Counted from the stretch's first letter, positions 35,445 through 48,748 are shown. The stretch is 64,000 nt of DNA from Apricaphanius iberus (GCA_028564705.1 JAPXFQ010001676.1:589501-653500), one strand, 5' to 3'. Notes: generated from the letters alone by a model not told the origin. A program made the numbers and translations.

Positions 35445-36765
35445 CGACACTTCCTACGTCATTTCCTGTTTTCACTGGTGAGCTCGGTGGAGCTGCTTGG
35501 TTTTTGGTGCTCAGACTCTCCTTGATTGATCTATTTTTTCTCTGTGTTGAAGTTTTTCTATATTAACACCTAAGCGCACTAGAACACACATTTCCAGTCG
35601 GTGTACTTTACATATTGGGAACCCTTTGTGTTTCACATGATTGTTCTTGGTGTGGTAAGGTCTCGCTAACTCTTTAGCTTAGCTCATAGCGGCTATGGCT
35701 ATGTCTGTAATGTGTACCTCTCCTTCCTCCCCCTCTGTTGCTCCTCTCTCCTGTTCTTTGTGTCATATGTTTAGTTACTCCTCTGCCTCCTTTAGTGATA
35801 ATGGTAAGTGAAATAAATTTAGCAATTTCGTAGCTTTGGAGGCAAGGGTTTCAGAGTTGGATGCCTGTCTCCTTGCTGTTGAGAATCCAGTAAATAGTCA
35901 AGACCCCTTAGCCAGCGTGGAGCCAAAAAGGACACGACCACCTAGCAGTCCTCCAACAGAATCCAAGCAGCTTACAAATTCACCCTAGACCAAGTAATAG
36001 CTACAGTTCTTCTTCTAATCCTTAGTTTTCCTCATTCAAGCGGCAAAAAATTAAAAGCACTTGTGTTTGTGGTTTTGTATTGTTCACCAGGGCCCTTACT
36101 CTCAATTTCTGGACCAGATCTCAGATTATTTTATTGCATATAGTATTAAACAATAATAATGTAATTATAGTAGCGGATTTCAATATTTATGTGCGCACTG
36201 AAAATGATAGCCTAACAGAAGCCTTTAAACTCACACCACCTGGTCTGGTATCCTGCTCAGCTGCAGCACCCTGCTGGATGGGGAGCATCGGTTTGGATAA
36301 TGCTCCCAGTGACTGAGGATCCTCCATGTCCCATTGTCAATTTTGTACTTTCTATATAAAGTACTCTTACATCAGTTATTTTGTTCTTTTTGTGTCTCTA
36401 CTCTGTTTTCTCAAACCCCCAAACGGTCATGGCAGATGACCGCTTGTACTGAGCCAGGTTCTGCCAGAGGTTTCTTCCTGTTAAATTGGAGTTTTTCCTC
36501 TATGCTTTCGTTACATGCTTGCTTAGTGTGAGGAATTGCTGTGATTGGAGTTTACATGATCCTGGGACATCCTCACGTTTATGAATCAACGCAATCTGCA
36601 GGGATTCCTTTCATAGAAAACTATTAACTGATTGGAATGTTTGTATAAATTGTATTGAAATGACTTTTCTTGTAAGTACCTTGAGATGACATCTGTTGTG
36701 AATTGGCGCTATATAAATAAAAGTGAATTGAATTGAAAATACATTTTAGATTAACAGTCTTTAAC
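35445..36765 (+). mobile_element. Internally deleted L2-type LINE with both ends
   Basis: Four parts of an L2-type element follow in the right order: a CpG-bearing 5' region (35445-35694); an ORF1 start at 35695 encoding MAMSVMCTSP... with CSLC, then a coiled-coil-like LEARVSELDACLLAVENP (about 35840-35890); an endonuclease piece with SPGPYSQFLDQIS and IIVADFNIY (36070-36200); and the 3' UTR with a GAATT-repeat tail (36425-36745). Most of ORF1, the rest of the endonuclease and the whole reverse transcriptase are missing, and ORF1 stops after about 38 codons. It is a third L2 subfamily in this window. Confidence 0.7.
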
Positions 36766-38100
36766 ACTGCTGTTCAGAGTAAATCTATTTTGAACCAAGA
36801 TAGATGTAACAGTCTGAACATGAGATAATTTATCATGTCTGTTGTCTATTTACCATTGTTCAAGAAGTTTCGTGCTGCTTAATAACTAGTCTTGAATTAA
36901 CTTTATGTAACATGATGCTTTTCCAAGTATTTCTTTTTTTTCTGTAACACTAATATAATTATATTCCTCTCAGCCACAAACAGTGCAGAGGAGAGGTGGA
37001 CAGGAGAGGGAGAGAGCATGCAAGTGATGCCTGAGCATTATCCTGCTGTGTTTTCTTATTTCTTGTTACTGCCAAGAGTCTTGAACCATTTTTTCAAGGC
37101 CAGTTTAAACAGTTTTTACCAAACTTCAGATTAAGGCTTAATTGAGCTTTTCTATTTTGCCAATTGGACTACTAACTGTAAGTCCAGAGGACACTATAAT
37201 ACAGGAGTAATTTATTAGGGGACTATATACATGTTGCTGTTTTTTTTCCTGTGTGCGCACCTTGCAACTATGTGACAAAACATTATCTGCCCATTTTTCC
37301 CGTGTCATTTTTCTCAAGCACACAGTAGAGGGATGGCTAAGAACTGCCCTCCAACAATCAAATTATGGGCCAGATATTTTTCTTTTTTATATATAACATG
37401 CTTTTGAAGAGGTTTGAAGATGTTTGTGTGCTGAACACAGGATCTAGGCTGGAGGTGAGTAGCCGTGTTGAACTGAATCACCCAAGTAGATCCTCAACTG
37501 AAAAGAGAGGTTAAGTCCATACACTTTGCAACTCACATCTAAAACTGTCACATAATCACTAGCCGAAAATAGCCTACTGTACCAGCAATATGGACCACAG
37601 TAGGTATATAAACCCAGAAGTGCCACAATGTGATTAATCAAAGTGTTCCAAAATGTATATTTATACATGTTAAAAATTAATAAAGCGAAAAATGCACATT
37701 TCAAATAAAACAATTAATTATCCAAATGAAAAAACAATAACATATTTTTTAATTATTTGAAAGTTAGATATTTTTACTCATGGTTGTGAGCTAAAGATAT
37801 TATAAATGTATTTCATCTCTCCTCTTTAAATCTCTGAGGTGCTAAACCTGCTATAGAAAAGCATATTTGGCTCTCCTGAGCTGTTTCACCTTTAAAGCTG
37901 TCTGCTCCTGAGTTGTTGTTAACCAGACAGATATTAGGAGTTTATTTACTGAGTCAGAGCAACAAGTCGAATTATTCCATAATGTACTTTAAAACACCTG
38001 GGCCAGCTTTCCTACAGTGTTTTCAGTATCTTCAAGGCCAGATCAGCACTGCCCAGCAGCCACATTCCAACTGCAACATTGTACCTCAAGTTACAGATGT
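36766..38100. other. Non-coding DNA
   Basis: AT-rich, no gene or element recognised. Confidence 0.45.
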
Positions 38101-38877
38101 CCGCCATCCTGTGGCGGCGCCAGGGAGGGTCTTGGGGGGTCTCAAAACCCTCCCAAAAAAAGCCTACACCCCCAAATTTGATCCCCCATCCATGGGCGTA
38201 ACGGCCGTGGGATACGTATGGGATTTGTCCCCCGCAATTTCCTTGTCAGTGTCCTCTGTTCTCCGCACCTTTTTCAGCTGTTACTGCCGTTTAATGTGTG
38301 GTAACATATTTTTACAAGCTGTCTTTAAACGCACCTTAAATGCACACATGCTAAGCAAGCATCGATCACAGACAGGTGCAGCAAAGCAGCTGGTTAACCA
38401 AACTACCTAACCAAAATACTACAAACCCTGCAGATATTTTTCCGAACAAGATACAGTTTGAGTTTTGCTGATGGATGCAGGTAATCATAGCTAAATTATA
38501 GCAAGTTAATACATGCAACTATATGCTTTTAAGATAGTTAACAATACTAGTGTTAGTTATTTTACATAGCTAGTTAGTGAATGCTTGGAGTAAACCCAGT
38601 CCTCTTTCATTTCTTTGTAGATTTTGTGCTCATTATTGCTATCCACATGTTTGAGAGAAATCGTTATTGCCCTTGTAAATAGAAAGATCAGATTCTGGGA
38701 GAAGACATGAGGCCAGCAGCCACAGCTGGGAGGATTATGCAGGGTCTTCAGGTAAGGAGAGAAAGAGATCAGTTGCTGATAGAAACCAGGCAGGTATCAG
38801 GAAAGAGTTATTATGCTCAGTCACACTTCAAAATACGTTTTTGTCTGTATTTTGTTAGATAAAGAATGATTCATGCA

Positions 38878-39881
38878 CAGGTGAAACTTGAAAAAATTGA
38901 ATGTTGTGCAAAAGTTAATTGATTTCACTAATTCAATGTAAAAGATTAAACTAATATATGATATAGACTCTTTCGAAGCAAATTGAGTTATAGCGAGCCA
39001 GAATTGGTTATAATTTTCATGATAATGCCTTACAGAGTATGGAAATCCCAAATTCAAAATCTAGTAAAATTAATATATTACAAGAAATCAATAAAACATG
39101 GACTTTAAATACAGAATTTTTTGGAACTTTGAACAGTAATCATGCATATGTACAGTACTCAGTATGTAGTTGGTTTGGGCCTCTTTTATATCACTTCCTG
39201 CCTCAGTGAGGCGTAGGCAAGGCAAGGCAAGTTTATTTGTAGAGCACAATTCATACACAAGGCAATTCAAAGTGCTTCACAGTTGCATAAATTAAGAAAA
39301 CAGATAAACAGGAAAAAACAAAAAAAACAAAAAACAAAATCAATATTAAAAATAATGAATAACAATAAAAAGCAAGAGTGCAGATAAATAATTTTAATTT
39401 TCATATGCACGGGTAAATATAACTGTTTTTGCCTGGATTTAAACATTATTAGAGTTGAGGCTTGTTTTACATCCTCATGAAGACGGTTCCATATTTTAGC
39501 TGCCTGAAGCTGAAATGCAGCCTCACCGTGTTTATTGTTGCCTCTGGGAACCACCAGGACACCCCTCCCGGAAGTTTTCAGGGCCCGACATGGATGCTAT
39601 CAGCCTGATCGTGTTTACTGTTATTAGCTGATTAGAGCATGAGCATGCATGACACTTTAAACCTAAAATATTGAACCTTTTCACAATATTCAAATTTTCT
39701 GAGATTTTGAATTTCAGGTTTCCATAAGCTGTAAGCCATAATCATAATTAAAACAAATAAAGGCTTGAAAAATCTTCCTTTGCATGTGATGAGTCTTTAT
39801 CATCATTTAATTTCACCTTTTAAGTTGAATTAATGAAACAAAGGAACTTTTGCACGATATTCACATTTTTCTGGTAACCTG
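38878..39881. mobile_element. DNA element with ~220-bp inverted terminal repeats
   Basis: 38878-39105 and the reverse complement of 39650-39881 align over their length (roughly 70% by eye). Shared blocks include caggt at the tip, 'gtgcaaaagtt', 'aattcaaaatct' and a 'cttacag' box. The family occurs widely in fish but I cannot name it. It is interrupted by an L2 3' end at 39214-39590. Confidence 0.6.
39214..39590 (-). mobile_element. L2-type LINE 3' end, minus strand
   Basis: The minus strand encodes GRGVLVVPRGNNKHGEAAFQ, then AAKIWNRLHEDVKQASTL and MFKSR, the end of L2 ORF2. It ends in CTTGC repeats at about 39214-39230 read on the minus strand. It is the same subfamily as 19106-20147 and 49928-50665 and is heavily 5'-truncated. 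Confidence 0.75.
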
Positions 39882-40281
39882 TACAAAACTTTTATTCTTA
39901 AAGGTTGATCTGTCATGATTGTGTTGTTTGTTGTGATTTGCTGAAGCCAGTGCGTAAACTTGAAGCATCTTTCTTTAATCTGTAGTTATATCTTTCCAGA
40001 TTGACTTTAAAAGTCAATTTAGACTGACATTTGATGTTAGTTATTTGTCCCTGCTGACCAGGGGGAGTTCGTCACTATTAATAACTGTATATGAACCATT
40101 ATTAATATTGCTAATAACTAATCCACTTATTATGCATCAGTGATTTAAATGGTTCTTTTGTCATTGAGGAAAAGTGCAATTGTATGTAAGAGGATGATCA
40201 ATCACAGACCCTGTTTGAATTGACCAAGACCCCCCATTGACCCCCCGATCAAAATTGTCTGGAGCCGCCACTGCTGCCATC

Positions 40282-42154
40282 TCCTGAGAAATATTGGCTG
40301 TTGCAATATTGCTACCAGGGCACTTAAAGAGTTAGCTGTCAAGCACAATGCAGGCAACTTTGGCATGCCACCTAAGACCAGGGGTTTTATATGCAGCCGT
40401 CCTCCAACGCAGCGGAATCAAAAACTGAATAAAAAAAACTGAATTTGACAAGATTTTAAGGAAATGTCCGTAGTGGGACCAGGAACACGTAATTCGATTT
40501 TCGGAGTGATCTGGATCACCGTCTGGAGGGGAATGGGGGAATGAGCCACCTTGATGCAGAGCTTTGCTCTTTAAGTGTTTTTTTTAGTTAAAATAGTAAT
40601 GCCAAATATGGGAAGCTGTTTGTGTGCCTTCTACAACCTATTAAGAGACACAGCAACTATTGCTCTTTGGGAAATTCTCTATTGGCTTTGACTCAACCTG
40701 ATCATGTATGATTGTCTGTAAGCATGGACTTTTTTACGAATAAAAACGATTTCTATTTTTGCATTTTAGGGTCTTCACTGGTACAGGATGCAGAGGCAAA
40801 TTATAGACAACAAATGGAACCTTCAATACCCTCCCAAAGTAATAATAAAACGTTCTAATCCATTTATTCTGGAATAAAGTTACATCTCTTTTTATCATGT
40901 TTTTTTTTGTACATATAAACTTGTTTCTTGTAAACTTTTCTCAAGTTTATTTTTATTATTCGCTCTGTGCATGTGTGTATTCTCAATAAGTTCAAGCAAT
41001 TAACATGCCAGGGTGTTTGAAACTAAAAGTTCCCACCTTTTCTTGTTCTGAATTTGCTGTTCTTCTCTGTTTATAATATTGTTAAGAATATGACCAGTCC
41101 TCCAAAAGGAGAAAGTCAGAATCACCCATTATTCCCACACCCTGGTTCTGTAATTAGTTTAACTAATTTAGCACCACTGGTTTTCCACTAAAGCAATAAG
41201 CAATGTAAGAAAACACAAACCATTCTTTGGATTAAGACATGTTATGTTTAAAAATGATCTGCAAAAGAGTAATAAACCTTTGGAGAATTACTTAATTTAT
41301 GGCTTGATCGCGACACTAAAACAATCTATTCCCATGTTTTGATTGAATAAGGAGAGTTCAAACATGGCTAATGAGATTAGTTTCTGTTCTTAAAGAATCT
41401 ATTTTTATTCAAGTTCTGTTTCAACCGTTAATAGTGATCTTAGTTTCTAACACGTGCGCTTCTTAAGCAGTACCTCTCTTCGACAGACGTGGGGTGTACA
41501 TTTATAAAACATTAAACACGAAAAGGATAAACTCTTTTCTGATTGAGTAGCTTAAATTACAGGATTAAAAACGCCTCTTTTTTGGGAAAAGTCTTTTAAA
41601 AACGCTAATTAAAACTTCAGGCCGAGGCCTGGTTTACCCAAAGATAGCAGAGGAAGCGTAAAAAGTTAACAATAATAAAAAAGGAAACACCTTTAAAATG
41701 AGTTATCCTAACTAATTTGCCTCTGCCCAAACAGACCTTATGAACGTTTAAAGTCCTCCTATTTGCTGGACGTCGATGAGGAAAGGGGGACCTCCAGGGA
41801 GTGTTAGCCAGCAGGCTAACAAAGGATCGCTAATATGGTGGTGGTGGCTAAATGCGGATTTTGGTTGGTTCGACTCTCGGCACACGTGGCTCACAGCTCC
41901 CGTTTCTCAGCAGTTGGCAGCCTGAAACTTAGAGGGTTTTTGTCGGGCTCTGGGGATAAACAACATCTTTGTTTACCAATGTTCAAGATTCACCTGGAGT
42001 GGTCTTTGGGTTCCTTTGGAGCAAGTTTCTTCCAGAAACTTGGGCCTCCCTCCGCCAGCGAAAATGGGTTGGAGATGATCTTCTGTTGCTCCCCGGCTGG
42101 CAGAACACAGCTAGAGCAGAGTAGCGCCAGTAGGCTGTGTGTGACCCAACATAT
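40282..42154. other. Non-coding DNA, GC-richer block at 41740-42150
   Basis: No gene recognised. The 110-codon frame at 41835-42167 has no known domain and may be chance or a decayed element. 41801-41822 contains a short palindrome, gttagccagcaggctaac. Confidence 0.4.
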
Positions 42155-42182
42155 TGAATTGAATTGACTTTATTGTCATACA

Positions 42183-42240
<58 letters not shown>
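42155..42240 (-). repeat. LINE-like tail plus TA microsatellite
   Basis: On the minus strand 'tgacaataaagtcaattcaa' resembles the A/T-repeat tail of a fish LINE. It abuts a (TA)n tract at about 42185-42238. The body of the element, if any, would lie to the right (42240-42420) and is not recognised. Confidence 0.4.
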
Positions 42241-42688
42241 TCATTGTCCTAAAACTAAGACTGTGAAACATGCTGTATTTCTCTTAGAATGAAGAGCAAA
42301 GGCTCATAGCTATTCTTGAGCCTGTCTCTGTCCTCTAGGGGTACAAATATCATGACCGTCTCTGCCTATCTCTGGTGAGGGTAACCATGCATGCAAAATG
42401 AGTAAAACTGTTTATAATACTAACCTCTTCCAGGCAATAATTCTAAATACTTAATTCTATGGTTATCCATTTTATGACAAGTATAACCCTGTAAGCAAAG
42501 AAACATCTGTGTTTATACTATTCTACTGTATAAAGTCATAAACAGATCATTCTCAATAAAATGTTTATACAATATAAATATGTAATAAACATGTTCTTAA
42601 AATAGTTATGTAATAAACATGTCTAGAACCATCTGAAATTCAGTTATAAACCTTTAAAATAATAACAAAGTTTGCAGTGATTACATAT

Positions 42689-43348
42689 GTGTTCACACTG
42701 GCCAGCATGTCTAGGCAGCAGGGCAGCTAGATTACATGCTAAATCTATGGTAGCTTCACAGCAAGTGGGCGTCAAGCTGCGTCAAGCTGGCAAGCAGCAA
42801 GTCGCGCACGTCGGTGCAGCAGGAATCAGCTCATCCACGCACCTGCTGCTCCGATGGTAATTGCATCCATGCAGCTGCTGCGTGAAGTTTGGAAATTTGA
42901 ACTTTGGGGCAGCGAATGCGGGGCAGCAACCAATTAGCAACCAGATGCCAGCTGGAGCTCGAGGTGCCCGGCGTTGGTATCTGCAGGTCGGGAGAGACAG
43001 GACAGGAGGGGATAATGGCGGTAGCTATTGGAGATATCTGAGAAAATTCGAGTGCCAGGTAAGCAGTTAAATATTTTCATTTAACTTCCTTGTTATGTTA
43101 GGTAACACTAGCCAAACCTGGTTTGGGCACCGAGGGGATTAAATACGCCTTATTAGTCAAGGAAGAGCAGACTAAAGGGAGGGAAAGTGCAGAAATTACA
43201 GATAAATCCCCGTTGGCCCACTGACTAACTGGCGTGATGCACCGACATGGACTACAAATTGTGCAAGCAGCTGGAGTTTCATTTTAAAGCATAAACTTTG
43301 GTTTGTTTGAGTGTTTTGCTGCCTGGAAGCACTGGCCGGTGTGAACAC
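42689..43348. mobile_element. DNA transposon, probably Harbinger-like, non-autonomous
   Basis: The inverted termini at 42689-42720 and 43317-43348 match at 26 of 32 positions (both begin gtgttcacac). Inside lies an ATG (43015, reads MAVAIGDI then stop), followed by a splice-donor-like CAG|GTAAGC at 43057-43064, as if the first exon of a transposase gene survived. No clear target duplication is seen. The Harbinger assignment is tentative. Confidence 0.6.
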
Positions 43349-43889
43349 ACCTTCAGTTTGGTACAAATCAACATCCTCTTTTATTATTCCACCAATTTAT
43401 ACTGAGTGTTTTAAGTAACTAACTGACAGTCAGATCCTTTCTTCGAGGTGTAATGTCAATGCAATGACTCAGTTTTTTGATACTGGCATGTCTAACCACA
43501 GGTCTGAGCGAAGAGCTTGAGAGGAGCAGGTGCTGAAAGTTCAAAAGGGGCGCGTAGAGGAAAATTGTTAAACAACTTGAAAAAACATTACTTCTAGTAC
43601 ACAATCCTTACTAACAGCAACAAATATTCATCATATGCCTGTTTAACCAACAATATGACACATTTGGTCAATTTGAGCTTGTAAAACATTGTTATTGTTA
43701 GTACTTGCTACTTACTGTTTACTAATGTTTTACTTACTAAAGACATGGGCTTCTTTGCTTTGGGGGAGCTTTCAATATCTATGTCTCTGATTTTGTTCGT
43801 GTCTGTGTTAATTCCTCCAAGGCAGATCAATGGCTCCTCACTCCTGCTATTGATGCTCATATGGAGAAACCTTATACGCGGCAGCATGC

Positions 43890-43905
43890 GCATACACATG
43901 CACAC

Positions 43906-43967
<62 letters not shown>
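43890..43967. repeat. (CA)n microsatellite
   Basis: A nearly pure CA tract with a few interruptions at its left end. It produces long Thr/His and Cys/Val frames that are not genes. Confidence 0.95.
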
Positions 43968-43968
<1 letters not shown>

Positions 43969-44764
43969 GGTGTCGTGATTCCGGTGTTTACAGATCCATT
44001 TTTGGCCTGAGTTTACCAGAACTAGGTCTTATAATAATCAGTACCATGAGATTCTCAGTGACACTGTTGCTGTATTTATTTATCTATTTATGTATTGTGG
44101 TTGTGTAGTTCAGAGTTTGTATTGTTAATTTTGTTTTATTGTTATTTTAATTACCCTCTCTCTCTGCCGTCCTAAGGTTGTGAACTGGGATGTTTTATTG
44201 TTTTCTTTGTTCCATCCCTCTCTTGGATCTTCAAATTATCTTCTCCATCTTCTCTCTTCCCCCCTCTGTATTTCCAATCTCCATGTCCATAATATCAGAA
44301 CAGAGGCCCATAGCAGTTTCTAATAATTATGTATTATACATATGTATCAAGTGGAATACTATAGCAACAGCTGCAATGCTCCACCTGTGAAAGTAAATCT
44401 GTTGGGCAGAACTTTTAAATGTTTTGTGTGGCCACCTTTAAGTATTTTAAAGACAACAATCAATATAGAGTGACAGATAAAACAAAAACAGTAACCACCT
44501 TGATAATTCAGCCATTAGCTACAGGGTATACAACAGTTAGCATCTGCTTAAAATCTTGCTATTTGCAAGAAAAAATAATATATATATATATATATATAAA
44601 ACCGTAATATACATTATGAACTAGTCAAACCTGGACTGAACAATCTTTATGATTAAAAAACCCTAAAAATTAAGGCTCAGTTCTTAAGCTGTTGTCGTGC
44701 TATTTGACTAAATGGTCAATTGATAATTTGCCAAATTAGTCACAGGGATGTTCTGTTTCAAGAT

Positions 44765-45012
44765 CCTACATGTAGTCCTTGGTGACTGTAACCCAGCAGT
44801 TAGGGGTTCATCCTGCCACCAGAGGGTTGCTGATTTGAAGGCTCACTCCATCTCAGTCATTTTGTCCCTACACTTCACCTACCTTGCCTGCTGCTGGTGA
44901 TCATAGGACCCTGTGGCGCATACGTGAATAGGTCAATAATTAAATGTAGTATAAAGCACTTTGGGGTTCTCAGGACTAGATAAAGAGCTATACAAGTACA
45001 AATACTCCTCTT
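44765..45012 (+). mobile_element. V-SINE-like retroposon
   Basis: A tRNA-like head (ggttgctgatttgaaggc resembles a B-box context, 44826-44843) is followed by a core and by the diagnostic tail 'aaagcactttggggttctca' and 'aaagagctatacaagtacaa' (44950-45002), typical of the fish V-SINE group. Divergence suggests an old copy. Confidence 0.7.
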
Positions 45013-46354
45013 ATTTTGAATCTAGTATTTATTATCTAAAACCTTAATACATTTACCTTATTTGTTTACAAATAAATATTCAATTTAGTATCTTTAATTG
45101 GGGCAAATATTCTGCATAATGTATGCAATGTGTATACATTGAGCTTTGCCTCATAATAAATAATATTAGAAAGAATATGTTTTACCTCTTTTGATTATGA
45201 TATTATGAATTTCTTGGTCAATCATAAATATGGATAAATTAGCTGTTTTTTCTTTAAAATTAGATTTATTAACACATCTGTGGAGAAAAGACCAGTTTGA
45301 GTATCTTAATGTGTCTCTGAGATTTACAAATGAGAGACAGAAAAAATAGTAGGTTTTCATTTTTGACCTAACCTAATACAAAGTTGTTTGGAGGGAACAT
45401 GTAAACATGTTCTCATGGTTTCTGAATATCCTTTTAATCCATCTGGCACTTGGTGAAGGTCAAGGGAATGATGGAAAAAGGAATGTTCTCAGCTGACTAA
45501 CATGGTCTGTGGTTACATCTGTATTCCTCTAACCCCACATGCTTTGCTTGTGATATGTGGCTCCTCAGGGGCAAGTATGTGTTTTTGATTCAAAGATGCT
45601 GCTACCCTCTGGGTGGTTGGTCGCTGTACAAAGTCATAACATGGCACAATGGATGCCTTGTTGTCAGATGATTAGGCCTGCTGTGTGTACGTGTGAGTGT
45701 GTGTGCATCTGTGTGCCTAATTTGTCTGACAGTGGTTTCATATAACAATGCATGTCAAAGGTAGTGAATAAGCACTATGATTGACAGTCTTTTGTCTTTC
45801 AGACCTTTTCAGTATCGTGTGGCAGTTTCAGTGTGTTGACTGGGAATTTGCTGGGAGGAGTAAAATTGAAAAAAAATGTTTTACTGAGTTCAAAAAGGTT
45901 TTTACATGTTATTTTCTTTTGTCTGAACTAAATGTGCCTGGTTCTCTTAGAAGTATGTGATTATGTATGTTTCTAGTTCTGTTTTATATTCCACCAGGAC
46001 TAAAAGGTTGCAGTTAATGACAGTGGGTTTAAAAAAACCCCGCATCTGATGGTTACCTTTCACTTTGACACCTACATGTTTTTTCCTCAATCATTTAACA
46101 TGTTGCCAAACTCTCCATTATCACGTCTTCTTTTGAGAAGGATCTACTGTACATTGTTTTTCTTCTCCTTATGTTCTTGTCATTTTAACAGAAAACCATG
46201 GAAGTAAAGAGCCAAATCAACTACTGAGAAACATTTGAGGGATTTACCATCAGCCAACAAATACCTAAATCTCACCTCCTTTTGTAAGGGCATGGTTTGC
46301 AGCAACTCTTTTGGCTGTGTTCTTATCAAACTACAGAAAAATGAGCTTGGCAAA

Positions 46355-46419
<65 letters not shown>

Positions 46420-47049
46420 TAATGATAATAATAATAATAATAATAATAACTAAATAAGCAGAGAAAAAAATCCTGTCAAAATGCAAAACAGACTCGTGGT
46501 AGTATGAGTTTTTTAAAAGGTGAGTGTGACTAATTAAATTAGACAGAGCTTGGCTTGAGGGCAGGTAGGGTAAACGAGTGAGGGGGGAGACAGGATGCAA
46601 GGGGGGTGGCTTAAGAATATAGGCAGGGTATTTAACAGCATATCAGGCCAGAGAAATGAAAGCCCCAGGGCACAGCAAAACAAAACATGTCCCATTCAAT
46701 GAGGTCCGGGCACAGAGACAAGCCCCACCTTTGAACTGCAACCTCTGTGAGTTTTGGGAAAGGTCACAGAGTCACATTCTACTTCTTTGTTTGGAACATC
46801 TTGCCCTGAGGGATGTTTTGTATTTATTTATTTTTTATGAGATAACAAGAGTGCATTGGCAAGCAAAGAGACACGGATTGTTTGCACATTAGATTTTTTA
46901 TGTGTAACCAATAAAACAAGCAAGTTGAATGCCTTCTGTTTTGTATATAACAAGATAGGAGGTTCATGCTGTGAATGCATAATCAGTCATAACATCCTTA
47001 CTAACATGAGGATTTTATAAATATGATTGATTTCTTGGGAACAGAATGC
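45013..47049. other. Non-coding DNA with (AAT)n microsatellite
   Basis: A trinucleotide repeat at 46357-46450 encodes poly-Asn or poly-Ile frames that are not genes. Nothing else recognised. Confidence 0.5.
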
Positions 47050-48746
47050 AATGTGTTACAAAATTTCCTTTGGATTGCTTTACATTTTGTAATGTAACAA
47101 CCAAAAATTTATATGTATTCCATCATGATTTTATCCAATAGATTAACATACATCAGTGCATAATTGTGTATTGAAAGGAAAATTATATATAGTAGTCAGT
47201 TTGAAAAAAAAGTCTACAAGTGTGCTGTCCATTTGTTATTATCTGTGTTTGTTATGATGTTGCCTTTCAATGTTATTATAGCAAAAGGTCTCTACCTGCT
47301 CTGTTCATCTAGAGACTGACAATTTTACCCATTTTCTCTGGAAAATAGCTCAAACTTGGTCTTGTTGGATCAAAAACATGTTTGAATAACAATCCTCAAC
47401 TCCTGCCACATATTTTAAATTTGGTTTTACTTTTTACTTTGAATGGCCAATTCTAGCACAGTAAAATACACCAAACTGTCTGCTCTATCCATATAACCCA
47501 TGACGCTTTTCTTAAATTGTGTTTGTGACTGTTGGAATCCACATTTGTTCATGTAAACAAATAGTCTTGCTGGTAAATATAAAACATGTTCATATAAATT
47601 TTTGATTGGATAATGTAATCAAGCCTACACCTTGATCTTTCAAATATTGGAAAGATGAACTGAAGAAGTTTATTTTAATTCATTTTAGACTGTATTTCTT
47701 AAACTTAAAATCACACCAGACTAGCTCAGCATCACTGTGAATCATGTTTTATGTCCCAAGCACAATGTGGAATAAGGAAATCTTTATGATGTAAAAAGAG
47801 CTCACCTGCACCTGGTTTTTCACTGGTTGCTTTCATTTTAGATTGTTTACCTACAATGGCCTTTATTCCTCATCTGTTGGTAACTGATGAAAAATAAGCC
47901 TCTGATCATGGGAACTATACCTCTTTACCTTTGTGTGCATGTCTTAGAAAAAAAACAAAAAAAACGCTGAAGCCACAAGTTAAGGTTTGTCTGATTATAG
48001 ATGCAGCCACCAACACTCCAGCTAGTGGTCATATCTGGACAAACGTTGCATGGACATGTCAAAACAGCACAAAAAGAACAGCTTTGCCTAAACTGCAAAT
48101 CAATTACTCCAACAATGCAATTCAGCAAATATAAAAACCATCCGCAGCACCAAGAATGACATGAATAGAGTTTAATTGTAGCTCTGGTTGTGCTGTATGT
48201 CTAGAGTCATTGTCCTACTGGGAAGTGAACATCCAACCCTTTTCCCTATTCTGTTCAACCCTACAAAAGGTTTGCTACTTCAGTTGTCCTCCATTTATAT
48301 CCATCTTCCCACTAACTCTGCTTCCTGTCCCTCCTGAAGAACAGCATCCCCTCAACATGATTCTCTCATCACCATGTTTTATCCTATAGGGGATTGTGTG
48401 TTCAGAATGAAGTGCACACCCCCACTTTTACACAGTGTTTTGCATCCAGACCAAGAAACCCAATGTTGGCCAGAGCTGAGTCACTTACACAGCGATCTCA
48501 AAACCTGTTCTTAATTCCCCTGTTTTGAATGTTGTGGATTTGATCTTGCTGCAGCTGTTTCAATTTCATTTTTCATCTTCAGTATGACATGTTCCCTATC
48601 AACTCTAATCAACGTCTATGTCCCTGCTGAATAAAAAAAACTAGTCTTTTTATGTCCAATCCGCATTCAAATAATTACAAAATACAGATTGTACTTGCAA
48701 TGTGACAAAATGTGAAAAGGGGCAAGAGCACTTTTGCAAGGCACTT
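47050..48746. mobile_element. Decayed Tc1-like element split by an insertion
   Basis: The left part (about 47050-47465) has the family's terminal blocks 'acattttgtaatgtaacaac' and 'gattttatccaatagatta'. The right part (about 48172-48746) has 'gtcattgtcctactgggaag', 'gggattgtgtgttcag', 'gcaatgtgacaaaatgtg' and the terminus 'cttttgcaaggcact' before TA (48747-48748). The middle 47466-48171 does not match this family and may be a later insertion. No transposase frame survives. Confidence 0.65.
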
Positions 48747-48748
48747 TA

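Larger units (their letters stand above)
38101..40281. mobile_element. hAT-type DNA transposon with 8-bp target duplication
   Basis: Termini ctgtggcggcgccag (38109) and, inverted, cagtggcggctccag (ending 40273) are matching inverted repeats. They are flanked by ccgccatc (38101-38108) and ctgccatc (40274-40281), an 8-bp duplication with one mismatch, the length typical of hAT elements. The 2.2-kb body contains a long-inverted-repeat element (38878-39881) that itself contains an L2 3' end. No hAT transposase frame is visible, so the copy is non-autonomous. Confidence 0.75.

Noticed and set aside
37913..38410. 165-codon frame
   Set aside because: It runs from unique DNA across the 8-bp duplication into the hAT element, so it is a chance frame.
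43708..43978. Overlapping frames with Cys/Val and Thr/His repeats
   Set aside because: Translation of a (CA)n microsatellite in both directions.
46235..46600. Poly-Asn and poly-Ile frames
   Set aside because: Produced by the (AAT)n microsatellite.
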